From Hygrocybe punicea (Eukaryota > Basidiomycota > Agaricomycetes > Agaricales > Hygrophoraceae), in NCBI GenBank assembly GCA_963556145.1, contig OY744462.1, positions 7,006,001 to 7,070,000 on the forward strand: DNA of 64,000 nt. The letters run 5' to 3'. The notes under the pieces were generated by a model that had not been told where the DNA came from, searched no databases, and saw only the letters and a list, made by a program, of their open reading frames with translations. Positions 1 through 10,110 of this stretch are shown here, one piece after another; position 1 is the first letter of the stretch, and each line of letters begins with the position of its first letter. The translations under genes were made by a program, and so were the position numbers.

Positions 1-1620
1 GCATTTCAAAAGTTCATGTGTTCGTGAACCAAGCAGAAATAGTTGGAGGGCGCAAGAATAATCCGGAAGTTCTTTGCGACCACGGCAGCGGCACTGTTGG
101 ATGAGATCCAAACCCAAAGCGTCCAGCGTGGAATTTTGGTCCCGAAAATTTGGCAACACGAACATGACAGTGTTCTTATCCAAAGTCACTTTGTGATTTA
201 AAACAATTTCTAACAACAATGTTGTGAGCAAACAGGACATCGTGTCAGCACTAACCGACCTTCCCACACAACAGGCGTCTTCCCCACCGCCAAAAGTGCA
301 TGATGCGTCCCCTGCGTGAAAACATCCAACGCTTCCTCCAGCGTCTGTCCACTTCGCTTCAATTCTGCCTGTGTCTCGTTGTCGTTCGCATAACAGTTCG
401 TGTTCCATTCATCGCCACGCTGAAAATTTTGATGGCAGAGTCTTCGCCACGACAGAGATGAGCGAAGCAGTGAAGTTGGCCACTCCGGGGGATGCAATGC
501 GCAGTTGGCCAGCAGGAGGTTCATTGGCGGAGTTACACGCGATATATTCCGGGTGTGAGGCGGAAATAGCTGCAGTATGACCTGGGGTGTCTATCTCCTG
601 CATGTTATTTGATGGTACATACAGCCTGCGTATTGGGGCGGGGAAAGCCCACCATTAGGAAGTCAATGCCTCGCTACAGAGGGAGTCTGGTCAGGGTACA
701 CTCTACGTGAGGGGAGGGTCGTGCTCACGGCACCGGCATATACGACAATATCTTGCACGTCGCCGGGGGTGTACACCTCGTTCGACGAATATGCCCCAGT
801 TCGGGAAACTCGGCAATAGAGAGGGGAAAGCTTTGGCTGTCTGATGTGCCAACAGAACATGTTGATCTGTCGAAGAGCGTGGTTAAGACGAACAACCATA
901 TCGAGAGGCGGAGCGGGCCTTGACATAACTCATAGCATCTAGGGTTCGTTGTATGTCGGGTATAGGGAAACTATGATGATGTAGATGTCGTGCATGGGTT
1001 GAGATTATGAGGAAATAAAACGAAGGAAGCTTACAAGTGTCGTGCTGCATCGAGCATAAAACCCCGATAGGGCTGTGCAAATCAATCAAGAGTCATAAAT
1101 CTACACTAAACTTGAGAAAATGGCGTGCAAATGCAGGGTTATCCGAGGTTTTAACGGGACTCTCGAGGTGTAAATATCGCCCCCCGTGTAATACCAAAGC
1201 TGGGCAAATGTGGTCAAGCCACGCAAAAGACCTGGAGTCGAAGGCGCGGTCAGAGAGGCGGCTGAGCCATCGCTGGATATAATCAGCGAGTGTGTCTCCA
1301 CCCCGTTGGATATTGCTCCGCACGGGAGTCCTACCAACAATCGAAATATTCAGCGATGATAAGAACTTCGCCCCATCAATGGCATGTGGTCTGATGCTCC
1401 CTGGCCAACGATAAGATGTTGTGCGAGGTACAACTTGTTCGCAGGACGGCGTCTGTCAAATCCTGTGGTGAATTTGCAATGTCGACTGTGATGGTGAAAT
1501 TGGGTGATGGTTTCAATCTCCCTGCCAACCTCAGAAATGCAAAGAACGCCCAGCCAGCGACAGGCCAAGGCGAAGAACAGGGAGCCGCACACTTGGTGAC
1601 ACGGTCTTCCAGACAATGAT
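1..1620 (-). pseudogene. Decayed GH20 beta-N-acetylhexosaminidase, 3' end outside window
   Basis: GH20 hexosaminidases remove terminal GlcNAc from chitin oligosaccharides and are usually secreted. Reading the minus strand from about 1600 downwards, recognisable GH20 pieces appear in order: SPNFTITVDIAN (about 1505-1470), LIVGQGASD (about 1410), an SDGSAASLTA / LRGLTTFAQLWYYTGG block (about 1275-1170), YRGFMLDAARH before a GT intron (about 1075-1040), IPDIQRTLDAMSYVK (about 965-920), INMFCWHI, YTPGDVQDIVVYAGA (about 775-730), EIDTPGHTAAI (about 598-565), GQLRIASPGVANFTASL and WNTNCYANDNETQAEL preceded by the GDE-type catalytic Asp-Glu pair (about 405), then GKTPVVWE. The pieces lie in different frames with stops between them. 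Examples are the HWHI-to-GAYSS stretch, the gap before EIDTPGH, and the final SNYF segment near position 25. The family assignment is firm, and loss of function is inferred from the several frame breaks. Confidence 0.8.
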
Positions 1621-1835
1621 CCGCAGCACGGACCAGACTCCAGAAGTGGAAATCAACGATGAGTCTACATCGCAGCTTGTCGTGTACTCCAACGCAACTC
1701 CCGAGCTGGACCCGTTCTGCGCAAACGCCACAACATACTATACACCGTAGACAATGATCCCCGCCACGCCACCACGCCGAGGCTGCGAAGCACTTCAAGA
1801 AGAGGTCACGAGAGGATGACCTGATTGTTACTTGC

Positions 1836-2216
1836 GCAAGCAACTGGCTCTGCAGAGTGAGTTGTGCACGCAGTACGAGGTGGACTCGCGTGCGCGTGAC
1901 GAGCTCGTTGAGGTGCTCGGGAAGCAGGTAGATGTCGCGGAACGGGAGATGGAGAAGCGATGCAATGTATTAAAAGGCTGGGAGAAGGAGAAGGGGGGGA
2001 GCTGGAGCGCGCATGTAAGCACCTTGAGGAGGTAGATCAAAGTCGGCAGGAGAGTATGGCGCGGAGTGTCATGGACAAGGCCAGTGGGGAGGTCTTGCGG
2101 ATGCTGCATCGGCTGATTGCGGGGCTCGAGCGAGAGAAGAAGGATGCCGAGAGACGAGAGGAGGGGCTGAGGGAGGAGGGAGGGACGGTGGAGGCTTTGG
2201 TGAAGGAAAAGACCTA
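1836..2216 (+). pseudogene. Coiled-coil gene remnant
   Basis: Two overlapping frames together read as one charged heptad-rich helix. Frame one, from about 1838, carries KQLALQSELCTQYEVDSRAR and runs to about 1980. The frame that follows carries LERACKHLEE, QSRQESMARSVMDKASGEVL and a Lys/Glu-rich tail ending at the stop at 2214-2216. A one-base shift inside a run of G (about 1990-2000) joins them. The wording resembles long coiled-coil regions of basidiomycete kinesin-like or cytoskeletal proteins, but no motor or other diagnostic domain lies in the window, so I give no function. A short open stretch just upstream (1630-1750) with two Asn-X-Thr sites may be unrelated. The overlapping minus-strand ORF at 1828-2307 is Ser/Leu-rich and looks like its shadow. 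Confidence 0.4.
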
Positions 2217-3167
2217 ACCAGTAGCACGATGCCGTTGTTCTTGTCTTCGCACGTCCGTTCTCATGGCCCTGCTTGTTGCTGTCGCCGTTCTGTACGCCCG
2301 CGCCCATTGCACGATGTGCACTTATCGTCGCCCCAGAGGGACGTTACTGCGCGGATATTGGCTCTGAACGGGTGCATAAGCCATGGTTTAATCTGTATAT
2401 TTTATCATCACACCTGAAAGCCCGGGCGTGGGTGCACCACCGCCTTGGTGTTGTCTTCGTCCTCTTCATGGTCTCCTGTTGGTACCCACTCCACGTCGGC
2501 GTTCTCGTCGTCGTCGTCGTAGGCATGTTGGTTTTTTCGTAGTTCGTCGCCGGCGTCGTTGATGCGGTCTAGTGAGCTAGCAGCGGGGAAGTCGGGCTGG
2601 GATCTACTGACCGGCTTTCATAGGTCCTTCCTTCCTTCACTCTGCTTGCCTCCCTCTCGCTTCCTCGCTGTCATCATCATCCTTGTTGTTTACCGCTGCT
2701 GTTGTCGTCTGGGCCCGTTTCTGGCAAGTTGTTCTTTCAGATAATGAGTAGTGGTTTTCAAAGTACACAGAAACTTACCTCACGAACGAATGGGACGTCT
2801 ATGAAGTAGAATACACAGTAAAATTAGAAAGAATCCAAACCTACCTACCCACGATTGGAACCCGTGTAAATCCGTACACAGGTACGGTGTAGAGGTGTGG
2901 CCGCAAAAGTCCGAACCGTACCCCAAGCTGTGGGTAACAACCCATGAATCTTAGTCAAACAAGAGGAACTTATCCAGATACTATACACCAACTATACACC
3001 AACCATACACTGAACAACGAATCAATGTAGCAACGAAAACACATGACATATCCATTGTCTTCTCAATAAGTTCAATATCATAAGCATGGAATGAGCTTAA
3101 CATACGTCAATGACACTCCTTGAATGTTTTCAAACAGCAGTTAACACATCAATAAATCTGCCGCTGA
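2217..3167. other. Intergenic stretch, nothing supported
   Basis: About 950 bp lie between the coiled-coil remnant and the 3' end of the Plavaka transposase. Only short open frames occur, including a Thr-rich one caused by the CGT triplet run near 2505-2520. Around 2985-3020 there are short repeats of an ACTATACACCA-like motif. I looked for terminal inverted repeats of the transposon here and could not fix one by eye. Confidence 0.4.
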
Positions 3168-6100
3168 TCATTCATATAAGTCAAGATCTTGCGAATCACC
3201 ATACATCTCGTCCACTGCCATTAGTTCTAATTCATCGCCGTGGGCTTCCTCATTTGAGCCTTCGCTATCACCTGAGCTGTCGGAACCACTTCTGGAAGAA
3301 TTATCCGACTCATCTGGGTGTTCTTTGTTGTGAATCTCTGTGTGGACTCCTTCGGAAACATTTGGTGACCAGTCATCCCCAGCATCATCACTCTCGTCGT
3401 CAATAACGTCTTCGGCATCGCTGGCACGTAAGCCTACAATGGTATCTTCACCTTGACTGTAGACATGTCCTGGTGCCAGACCCCAGTGGTAGCGCATGAC
3501 CATGTCCCGATCCACAAAGCTACCGTCGAGTTAATTATAAATCGAGGACAGACATTTGTAATCACCCACCGACCCACGAAGTACTGGTGCCAGTCCTTCG
3601 AATCCTGAGCACATTCCGAAATCCCCACACCATCCGCATGTCGCATGCCCGCAGAAAAAGATGGAAGTAAGTGACATCCACGTAAAACATCTTTAGGGTC
3701 AACGAAACCAAATGCGTCTTCTCCGCTCATGGGGGGAAATTTGAGACGATCAAGTCGCCGTTGGACCCAGCCAGCCTGTACCGGCATATCATCTACGTTC
3801 ACAAACCATCTTACCCACAGGAACTCGATGCGTCGAGCACGGTAATCTACCATGCCAGGTCCAGTATAGATAACGTTGGCATGATAAATGCCGAGAACGC
3901 GAGCATACAGATATTGGTGGCGTAATGTGCCTTCTGCAGAGAGGAGCAAAATGTCGCGATGATCTGTGTTTGGGTTGATCGTATCCTGAGCGCGTCGTAT
4001 GTCGTATGTGGTGTAGTTAAGCCGCATAATGTTGTGTCGGTAAATACGGTCGCCTTTGAAATGGATGCCATCAAGTTCAGCAGTGCCATCATTCCGAGAG
4101 CCCGTGGATGCAATGATATCGTCGTTGATTGGCATCTCACTATTCAACACGACTTTTATACGAGGCAAGATATGCCTTTTCAGTTTCGACCAGAAGTCCT
4201 GTCAGAAGATTAGCTGTGTGGAACCTTCCTTGGCGTTGAAGCCTACCTTTACAGCTGGATCTCCGGTGTGTAGCCGTAAAAAAGAACCGATGTGCTCTGG
4301 ATTATTCTCAGCAGCACCAATATGGTGGTGAGCTTCAGGACTGTCTGCTACAAATTCCTTTTGCTTAGCTCCGGAGAGTTCGGACATCTTTCGTTGACGA
4401 ATAAGTCTGATGCGTGTCCGCCGACGCTCAATTTGAGTTAATTGTCGGACAAATTTCTTCTTACTTGTCCTGCAGTACCAAGATTTAGGTTTTCGATGCT
4501 CCAGTTCTCCCTGTGAACAGAATATATTCATCAATAAATAGCAATAGTAGCTTGAAACCCACAATTTGTGAAGTATACGAATCTGTAGTGCCAACTGTTT
4601 GGATAGTAGTGACATAATCTCCGGAAGAGTGAGCTTTGTAAGTCTGCAAGCTGAAGACTTTCCGTTTTCGTTGGTTTGTATTCTTTTGGTCACCACCCGC
4701 TGGCGTCGATGAGCTAACTTTCGGCTCCTTCTTTGCTTGACGACGCTTTCTGGCATCCATCTCGCGTTTCAATTCATACGTGCTGTAAGCAGAACAGGTC
4801 TCCGATTGGAAAGCGCGAAGCTGTTTCCCTAGGGCTGTGGTTTCCTTGTCCAGGATATCCAGCGTATCATCAGTATGCATCCGCAATTTGGCTAGCCCAT
4901 GCCAGTGAGCGAAAGTGAACAAGAGTTTGAGGATTCTCCCGTTATGTGGTTCTGGCAATAAGCCATCGAAAACCGGAATAATGCACTAACAATCTTTAGC
5001 CTTTAATGTTGTTGATACCGGAAGAAACAATACCTACTTGCAAAAAATCTTCGTAATTCCTTGCAGCCATTTTCTTCAGTTCGGACGTATTAGAGGTAAA
5101 TCGTCTGATTGTGTCTCTCCCAAAAGTGGGAATAAGTCGGAACCTGAAAATTTTACAAGATATCCAGTGTACAAGGACAACAACACACCGGCGATCCAAT
5201 TCGTGCAATAAGTTTTCATCGACACACTCCAGGATTCGAAGCAAGTGAATGAAGAGGCATTTCCACACTCCGAGTTCAATTTCGTGCATTAGATCGATCA
5301 CGAATAGTAAGAAATAATTAAAACCGAAACGGGCAAGCCGCTTGGAAAAGGCGTTCTGCGAAACGCACAGTCAATGTTAAGTCATCTCATCCGATCTCCG
5401 ACGAATGACGTACAGAGGCGGGAACAAATGAATTAGGTTTGAGCATTCGCTCTACGGGTGCGCTGTCAACGGCAAAATTATGCTGATAAATGGCCCGTCG
5501 GGCCTGAGATACCAAGTTCCTATGGCGGCGATCGTCGACACGAGCTAGCTTCACCCTATTGTTCCTGTCCCTTTTAGTGCCTACTAGATGAACATTTGAT
5601 AATGGAATTGTGCAACGCGGACATGGACATCCTCCCAAGTTGCGGATGCTAGCTAAAAGGATCCTGCAGGACAACGGTGTGAGCCAAGCTAGAAGCGACT
5701 TGCGAACAAACGACATTCACTTTTCAGGATAGTCCGCCGAATAAGTAAAAATCCGAGGATAGAATCTGCGTACAACCCCATCACAGCACTCGATCACGAT
5801 GCCATGTTCATAGGCATGTATAAAATCATCATCAAGGAGAATCTCCCATTGGGCATGAACACATTCACGGTGACAGTGTGCCATAAACTCCGGTTTGAGT
5901 TTCTTTTTGCCACTGTATTTGCTTGCAAAATCTTTGAATGCATCTGGTAGCTAAACTCAGTCGTTAGTGCGAGACCTGCGAGAATGAGATATGGAAGGCA
6001 TACCCTCTCAAAGTAGGCGACATGTTCGCATAGATTAGACGACGGCTTACACCGTCGATACTTCGATTCGTTGCCGAAAAACATGTATAATGGCCAGAGT

Positions 6101-7395
6101 TTCGTGTTTCCAAAATTCGTTACGTGAGTGGCGTCAGACCAGAACATTAAGGCAACAATAACTCTAGGGAGTTCACAGTTAGGTTCCGGGGGTGAATTCT
6201 GTAGAGCGTCATGGGCATTGATGAAGGCCGGTGATGTGTACAATTCTCCATGAAGGCGAATTTCCCTGTCACCGGAGGGCTGCCAGAGAAGTGTGTAAGG
6301 TTCGTAATGGAAGTGTAAATCGTCACATTGTCTCGACATCTTTTCCCGAATAACTGACACCAAGGGACGATAGTGAAATTTCTCCACCACATATTCCCGA
6401 ACACCAGGGTTACTCGTGTTGCGGTCAAATGGAACTGATATTTCGACGGGTGAACTCCTCCATCCGGCATCGTCGTCGATCCACTCATCTTTATCCCAGT
6501 TGTTGAGCGCCAACTGGTTATTGATCTTCTGCCAATGAGTCGTTCGAACGTCTTCTGGCTGAAATTCCTCATCTCCGACAATGTCCAAAAGCTGCTTGAA
6601 ATCGTGCTGTGACTTCTGCTTGTCTCCGTTCCAGTACCATTCACCCAGTCTGAAGGAACTCTTATTGGGATATGGGCCGAAGTTTTCGACATGTGAAGAA
6701 TCGGTGTGTCCGATGCCCGACTCGACGGTTTTGGACCTGGACATGTTGGCCCCCACTATATTTGACATGGACCATAAGTTCGCCTCGCCTTCAGGATCAT
6801 GGGATGGGAATTTCTCTGCATGGTAGCGACGGAATATGCCAAATGAATTCTTTTCAGAATCAAGAATTCGGCGAATACAACCGCGCACGCCAGAATCGCC
6901 ATATTCAACAGAATTAGTGGTGTCAAGCGTAGTCAATGGTGGTGATGCTCGAGAACCTGAACCCGTAGCTTCTACGCCAGGAGGGGGTAGCGCGGGGGCT
7001 GGTTGAGGAAGAATATCGGCGAGTTTCTTGTCATGCATCTGCAGACTGGCCACCCGAAAGCGAAGAGGAAGTTTTTTGACACGTTTCTTAGGTCTCGCTT
7101 CGTCGAAACCGATATCAGATTCCGTAGAAGGGGCGGCGTCCCAAGACTGCGGAGGGATATGGGGAATAAAGTGATCCCGCTGGTCGCCGTCAACACTCGG
7201 ACAAGGCTCCGGGTTCGGGTTAGATACGATGCTGTCCCGTTTTCTAGCAGCTAAGGCCTCCTTCGCTTTCGCCAGCGCATTAGACAGGCGTCTTTTACTG
7301 TGCCTGCAGTTGTTCTGGTGATTCCTAAAAGCTCCCAAGTGGGAAAAAGTTCTGCTGCAAGAGCAGGTTTGACCGAATGCAAAGCCACGATCCAT
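3168..7395 (-). CDS. Plavaka-type DNA transposase
   Basis: Plavaka elements are cut-and-paste DNA transposons, related to CACTA/CMC elements, that are abundant in Agaricomycetes. Nine exons join in one frame to 1270 residues: 7395-6004, 5950-5721, 5663-5414, 5355-5189, 5143-5038, 4985-4563, 4510-4247, 4198-3570 and 3519-3168, all with GT-AG introns of 49-60 nt. An N-terminal Cys/His finger (CSCSRTF...HQNNC, residues about 11-30) is followed by family hallmarks: VVEKFHYRPLVSVI, GELYTSPAF, VALMFWSDATHVTNFG, LWPLYMFFGNESKYRRCKPS, LCEHVAYF, ASIRNLGGCPCPRC, VGTKRDRNNRV, DLMHEIELGVWK, ARVLGIYHANVIYTGPGMVD, RRIEFLWVRWF and FVDRDMVMRYHWG. The C-terminus is an acidic Asp/Glu/Ser tail. No stop or frameshift is needed, so the transposase could be functional. 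Terminal inverted repeats were not located. Confidence 0.88.
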
Positions 7396-7563
7396 GGGTC
7401 GAAGAGTACAGTCAGCAGGCTCTACGATAATTGATGGATTAAATCAACATATGGACGACAGGAAATTTTGTGGAGAAGTTTAGAGATGGGTTGGATTGCA
7501 ATTACGATGTGGTAATCAAAAAACCACGCGGTGAAAATTTAAACCCAGTAAATGAGAAACTAA

Positions 7564-8834
7564 TTAAAGCCGCTGATCCCAGGCGGCCTCCAATAACAGG
7601 TACCTCTCGAATTGCGTGGGATCATTGTACATGTCGTTAATGATATCGCGGACGTCCTTCGCAACACCTTGATAATTAGAGCATGTGAATTCTTGCTGGT
7701 AAACTACATGACAAACGACATATACGCACTGTAATTTAAAATACATTTCAGTGAAGGTGGGGCAAAATAACATTTCCTTACAAGTTGCGCTGCCGTTTCC
7801 AAAGTATCCTTGGAAATATAGGGTCGCCGCTCAAGGAAACCGTATTCCCAGTGGCGTGCAATGGAGGAGTGTGAGCCAAGAAATACATCCCTCATTAAAT
7901 CGGCCATAATCAATCCCCCGAAGAGGATATCGACGCCATGCTGCACCGTACACAGTTGAGAAAAAATTGTTCCATGAGTAATTAAAAAAACTTACCTCCC
8001 AAGCCGGGAGGTTCCAGATCTGATTGGACTTCACGTATTTCAACAATTTCCTGACCGGTCCGTACCGCCCGCTGTGAACTCGAGGGATAATCGTCGCGAG
8101 GACGTTTTGTTTGAGTTGTTCTACCATAAGTTCATGGTCTTGGATAACCTAGAAAGATAATGAGAATGTATGGCAAAAGTAATAATAGCGCACTTACAAA
8201 GTCCAGAAAGGAGGGGTGGGGGTCTTCCAATGTCCCGAATGCAAAATATTCGCCCGTTGAAGCCAAAATGCCCGCTGTTGTGGTTGATGAGCAATGGCAC
8301 AACAATTACTACGGAACGTACAGAGTTCCGGTTGCCAAAATTGCCCATAGATGTTACGCATGAGAATTGCAACGGCCCAAATTTCTTGTCTTCCGAAAAG
8401 ACGTTTGTGGCCGCACCACAACGGCCTCAGCGGTACCCCGATATTGTAGTGGCTTCGAGCAGAGCTAAGAATTTTATGCCATTCCAGTAGGTATTCGCAG
8501 CTTATGGCGTTTGGCGTTAACTGAGAGAATGGCGGAGGACTGGGTATAAGCAAGGACAGGTCGAGTCTTTCGAAGATCGAGTCCCTGGTTTCGCCTGCTG
8601 GGACCAAAGGCGAGGTGTCGGGTGTCGGGTCTGCCGCAATGAAATATCAAGTCATCACTTGAATTTAGATAACACAACTTACCACGAAGTGATGCGATAC
8701 AGGGCGGTAAGGATAAGGGCGGGAAAATGAATGGGAAATTTGGGATGGACTCTGCAATAAATTGTCGGTCGGTCTCGTAGACTCGGAATGTGGAAGAACA
8801 AACCTTCACCACAGTTATCTAAGTCGTCAGCCAT
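7564..8834 (-). CDS. Unrecognised 309-residue protein
   Basis: Seven exons join in frame: 8834-8804, 8751-8683, 8630-8322, 8274-8198, 8148-7996, 7940-7782 and 7695-7564. The start is MADDLDNCGE. The N-terminal third is Pro/Leu-rich and probably disordered. The middle contains CEYLLEWHKIL, a hydrophobic IWAVAILMRNIYGQFW segment and STGEYFAFGTLEDPHPSFLDF. The last third (ATIIPRVHSGRYGPVRKLLK, LMRDVFLGSHSSIARHWEYG, VAKDVRDIINDMYNDPTQF) looks like a compact helical domain. I do not recognise the family. The gene ends 169 bp upstream of the Plavaka start codon on the same strand, so it could be element-associated or an ordinary neighbour. Frame continuity over six introns makes it very likely a real gene. 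Confidence 0.65.
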
Positions 8835-9391
8835 CCTCCAGCAAATGTCAGTCTAAATCATCGCTCCGCAATTTATATCTTTTCCAACATTGATTATTTA
8901 TTCATTATTTTATTAACTATTACGGAAGGGCAAAGATCGCGGATGCGATGGCGGAATTCGGTGACTTATATACAATGACTGTCTAGGGCGGTTTGAATGG
9001 AGAGAAGCGACACTGCTTATTAAGCATGGAATTTTTTAGCTATGGCGTTCATGATGGGGGGCTACTGATCGGGGAAGCGGAAGTTGTGAGGGCAGAACTC
9101 GGCGACTTATATACATTGTCCCTTTAGGGTCGTTCGTTATGTAATTTAACTTTAAGAAGCGATCACCGTCAAACATCTGTTTTGATGCTCACTCCAATTC
9201 TTATACCATTATTCCCATTCTTGCTTTACAATATTATTCATGTCCAGCCAATAGCCTGGCATCTTTGTTTTCTTTTCAAAATATCGTGTCGTTGTTGAGT
9301 CCCGTCGAATTCATGCTTGCTGGCATTTCGAGCGGAGAGTGAATTCACTTACCCCTTGCCCTGTTTTTTTTTTTTTTGTAACACCTTGACG
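8835..9391. repeat. Intergenic region with a diverged direct repeat
   Basis: A block at about 8951-8996 recurs in diverged form at about 9091-9136, 140 bp further on. Both copies share a GACTTATATACA core and a nearby TAGGG. The rest is AT-rich with no supported gene. The TATA-like core could act as a promoter for the + strand gene at 9392, but only the duplication is seen directly. Confidence 0.4.
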
Positions 9392-9932
9392 ATGGCTGAC
9401 GTTTTGCAACCCGATTTCCTCCGACTGGCTAATGGTCTCCGAGATGTAATTACGGAAGTTGAGCGCATTCCGAACATCCCACCTCCTGGGGACAACATTC
9501 GGGAGTTATCAGACCTTATCAAACAACTAAGCAAGAAAGTTGACGCTATCAAGACCAAAGTTGACGGTGTCAAGGCCACAGTCGACAGGATTGACCAAAC
9601 GTAAATTCAGTTTCTTGTAATGTTCGCATATCTCACAAATGCCATAGCCTGCCCATGCGACTTGCCAATTCCAGTGCGGGTCGGAGTGCCCCACTGCGTG
9701 GCCTACATGGACTACTCCAACCACCAGCGCCGAAGACTCGTGAGGAATTAATTGGCTTCACGTGTATGTAATCTATTTAGAAAATACAGGAGATAATGAC
9801 TCGTCCCCAGCTGCGAACTGCATCGCGGCCGCAACCCATCTTAACCTCCCGTTGCTACCCCAGCACCCCGCTCCCACAGTAGCTGCCCGAAGACAACAAA
9901 TTGCTGACCATTTGGGTATCATCCTGGACTAA
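9392..9932 (+). CDS. Small coiled-coil protein of an Agaricomycete family
   Basis: Three exons (9392-9600, 9675-9763, 9811-9932) give 139 residues beginning MADVLQPDFLRLANGLRDVI. Residues about 40-68 are a Lys/Asp/Val heptad-like stretch (LIKQLSKKVDAIKTKVDGVK), followed by APKTREELIGFT and a C-terminal ARRQQIADHLGII motif. The same arrangement, an N-terminal helix, coiled coil, Pro-rich linker and a final DHLG(I/V) helix, is seen in many short uncharacterised Agaricomycete proteins. Function is unknown. A longer poly-T run (9363-9377) lies just upstream of the start. The second and third exon borders were chosen because only they keep both conserved motifs in frame. Alternative acceptors at 9647 and 9779 break one of them. 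Confidence 0.55.
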
Positions 9933-10110
9933 ATCAAGGTGATTTTTTTGCCGGTTTTCATCCCATGAATTTATATATTTATGCTTAACAAGAAATTACT
10001 GTCGCGATCTCTTTTAACACTTGATTGTACATGTTGACGTTGTTGTATTGGACTCGGATTCTTCCTGATCATAAAGTTTGATATTCGCATGTGGCATCAA
10101 GTGTGGCATC

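Noticed and set aside
1828..2307. 159-codon minus-strand ORF rich in Ser and Leu
   Set aside because: It is antisense to a better coiled-coil reading and has no family likeness.
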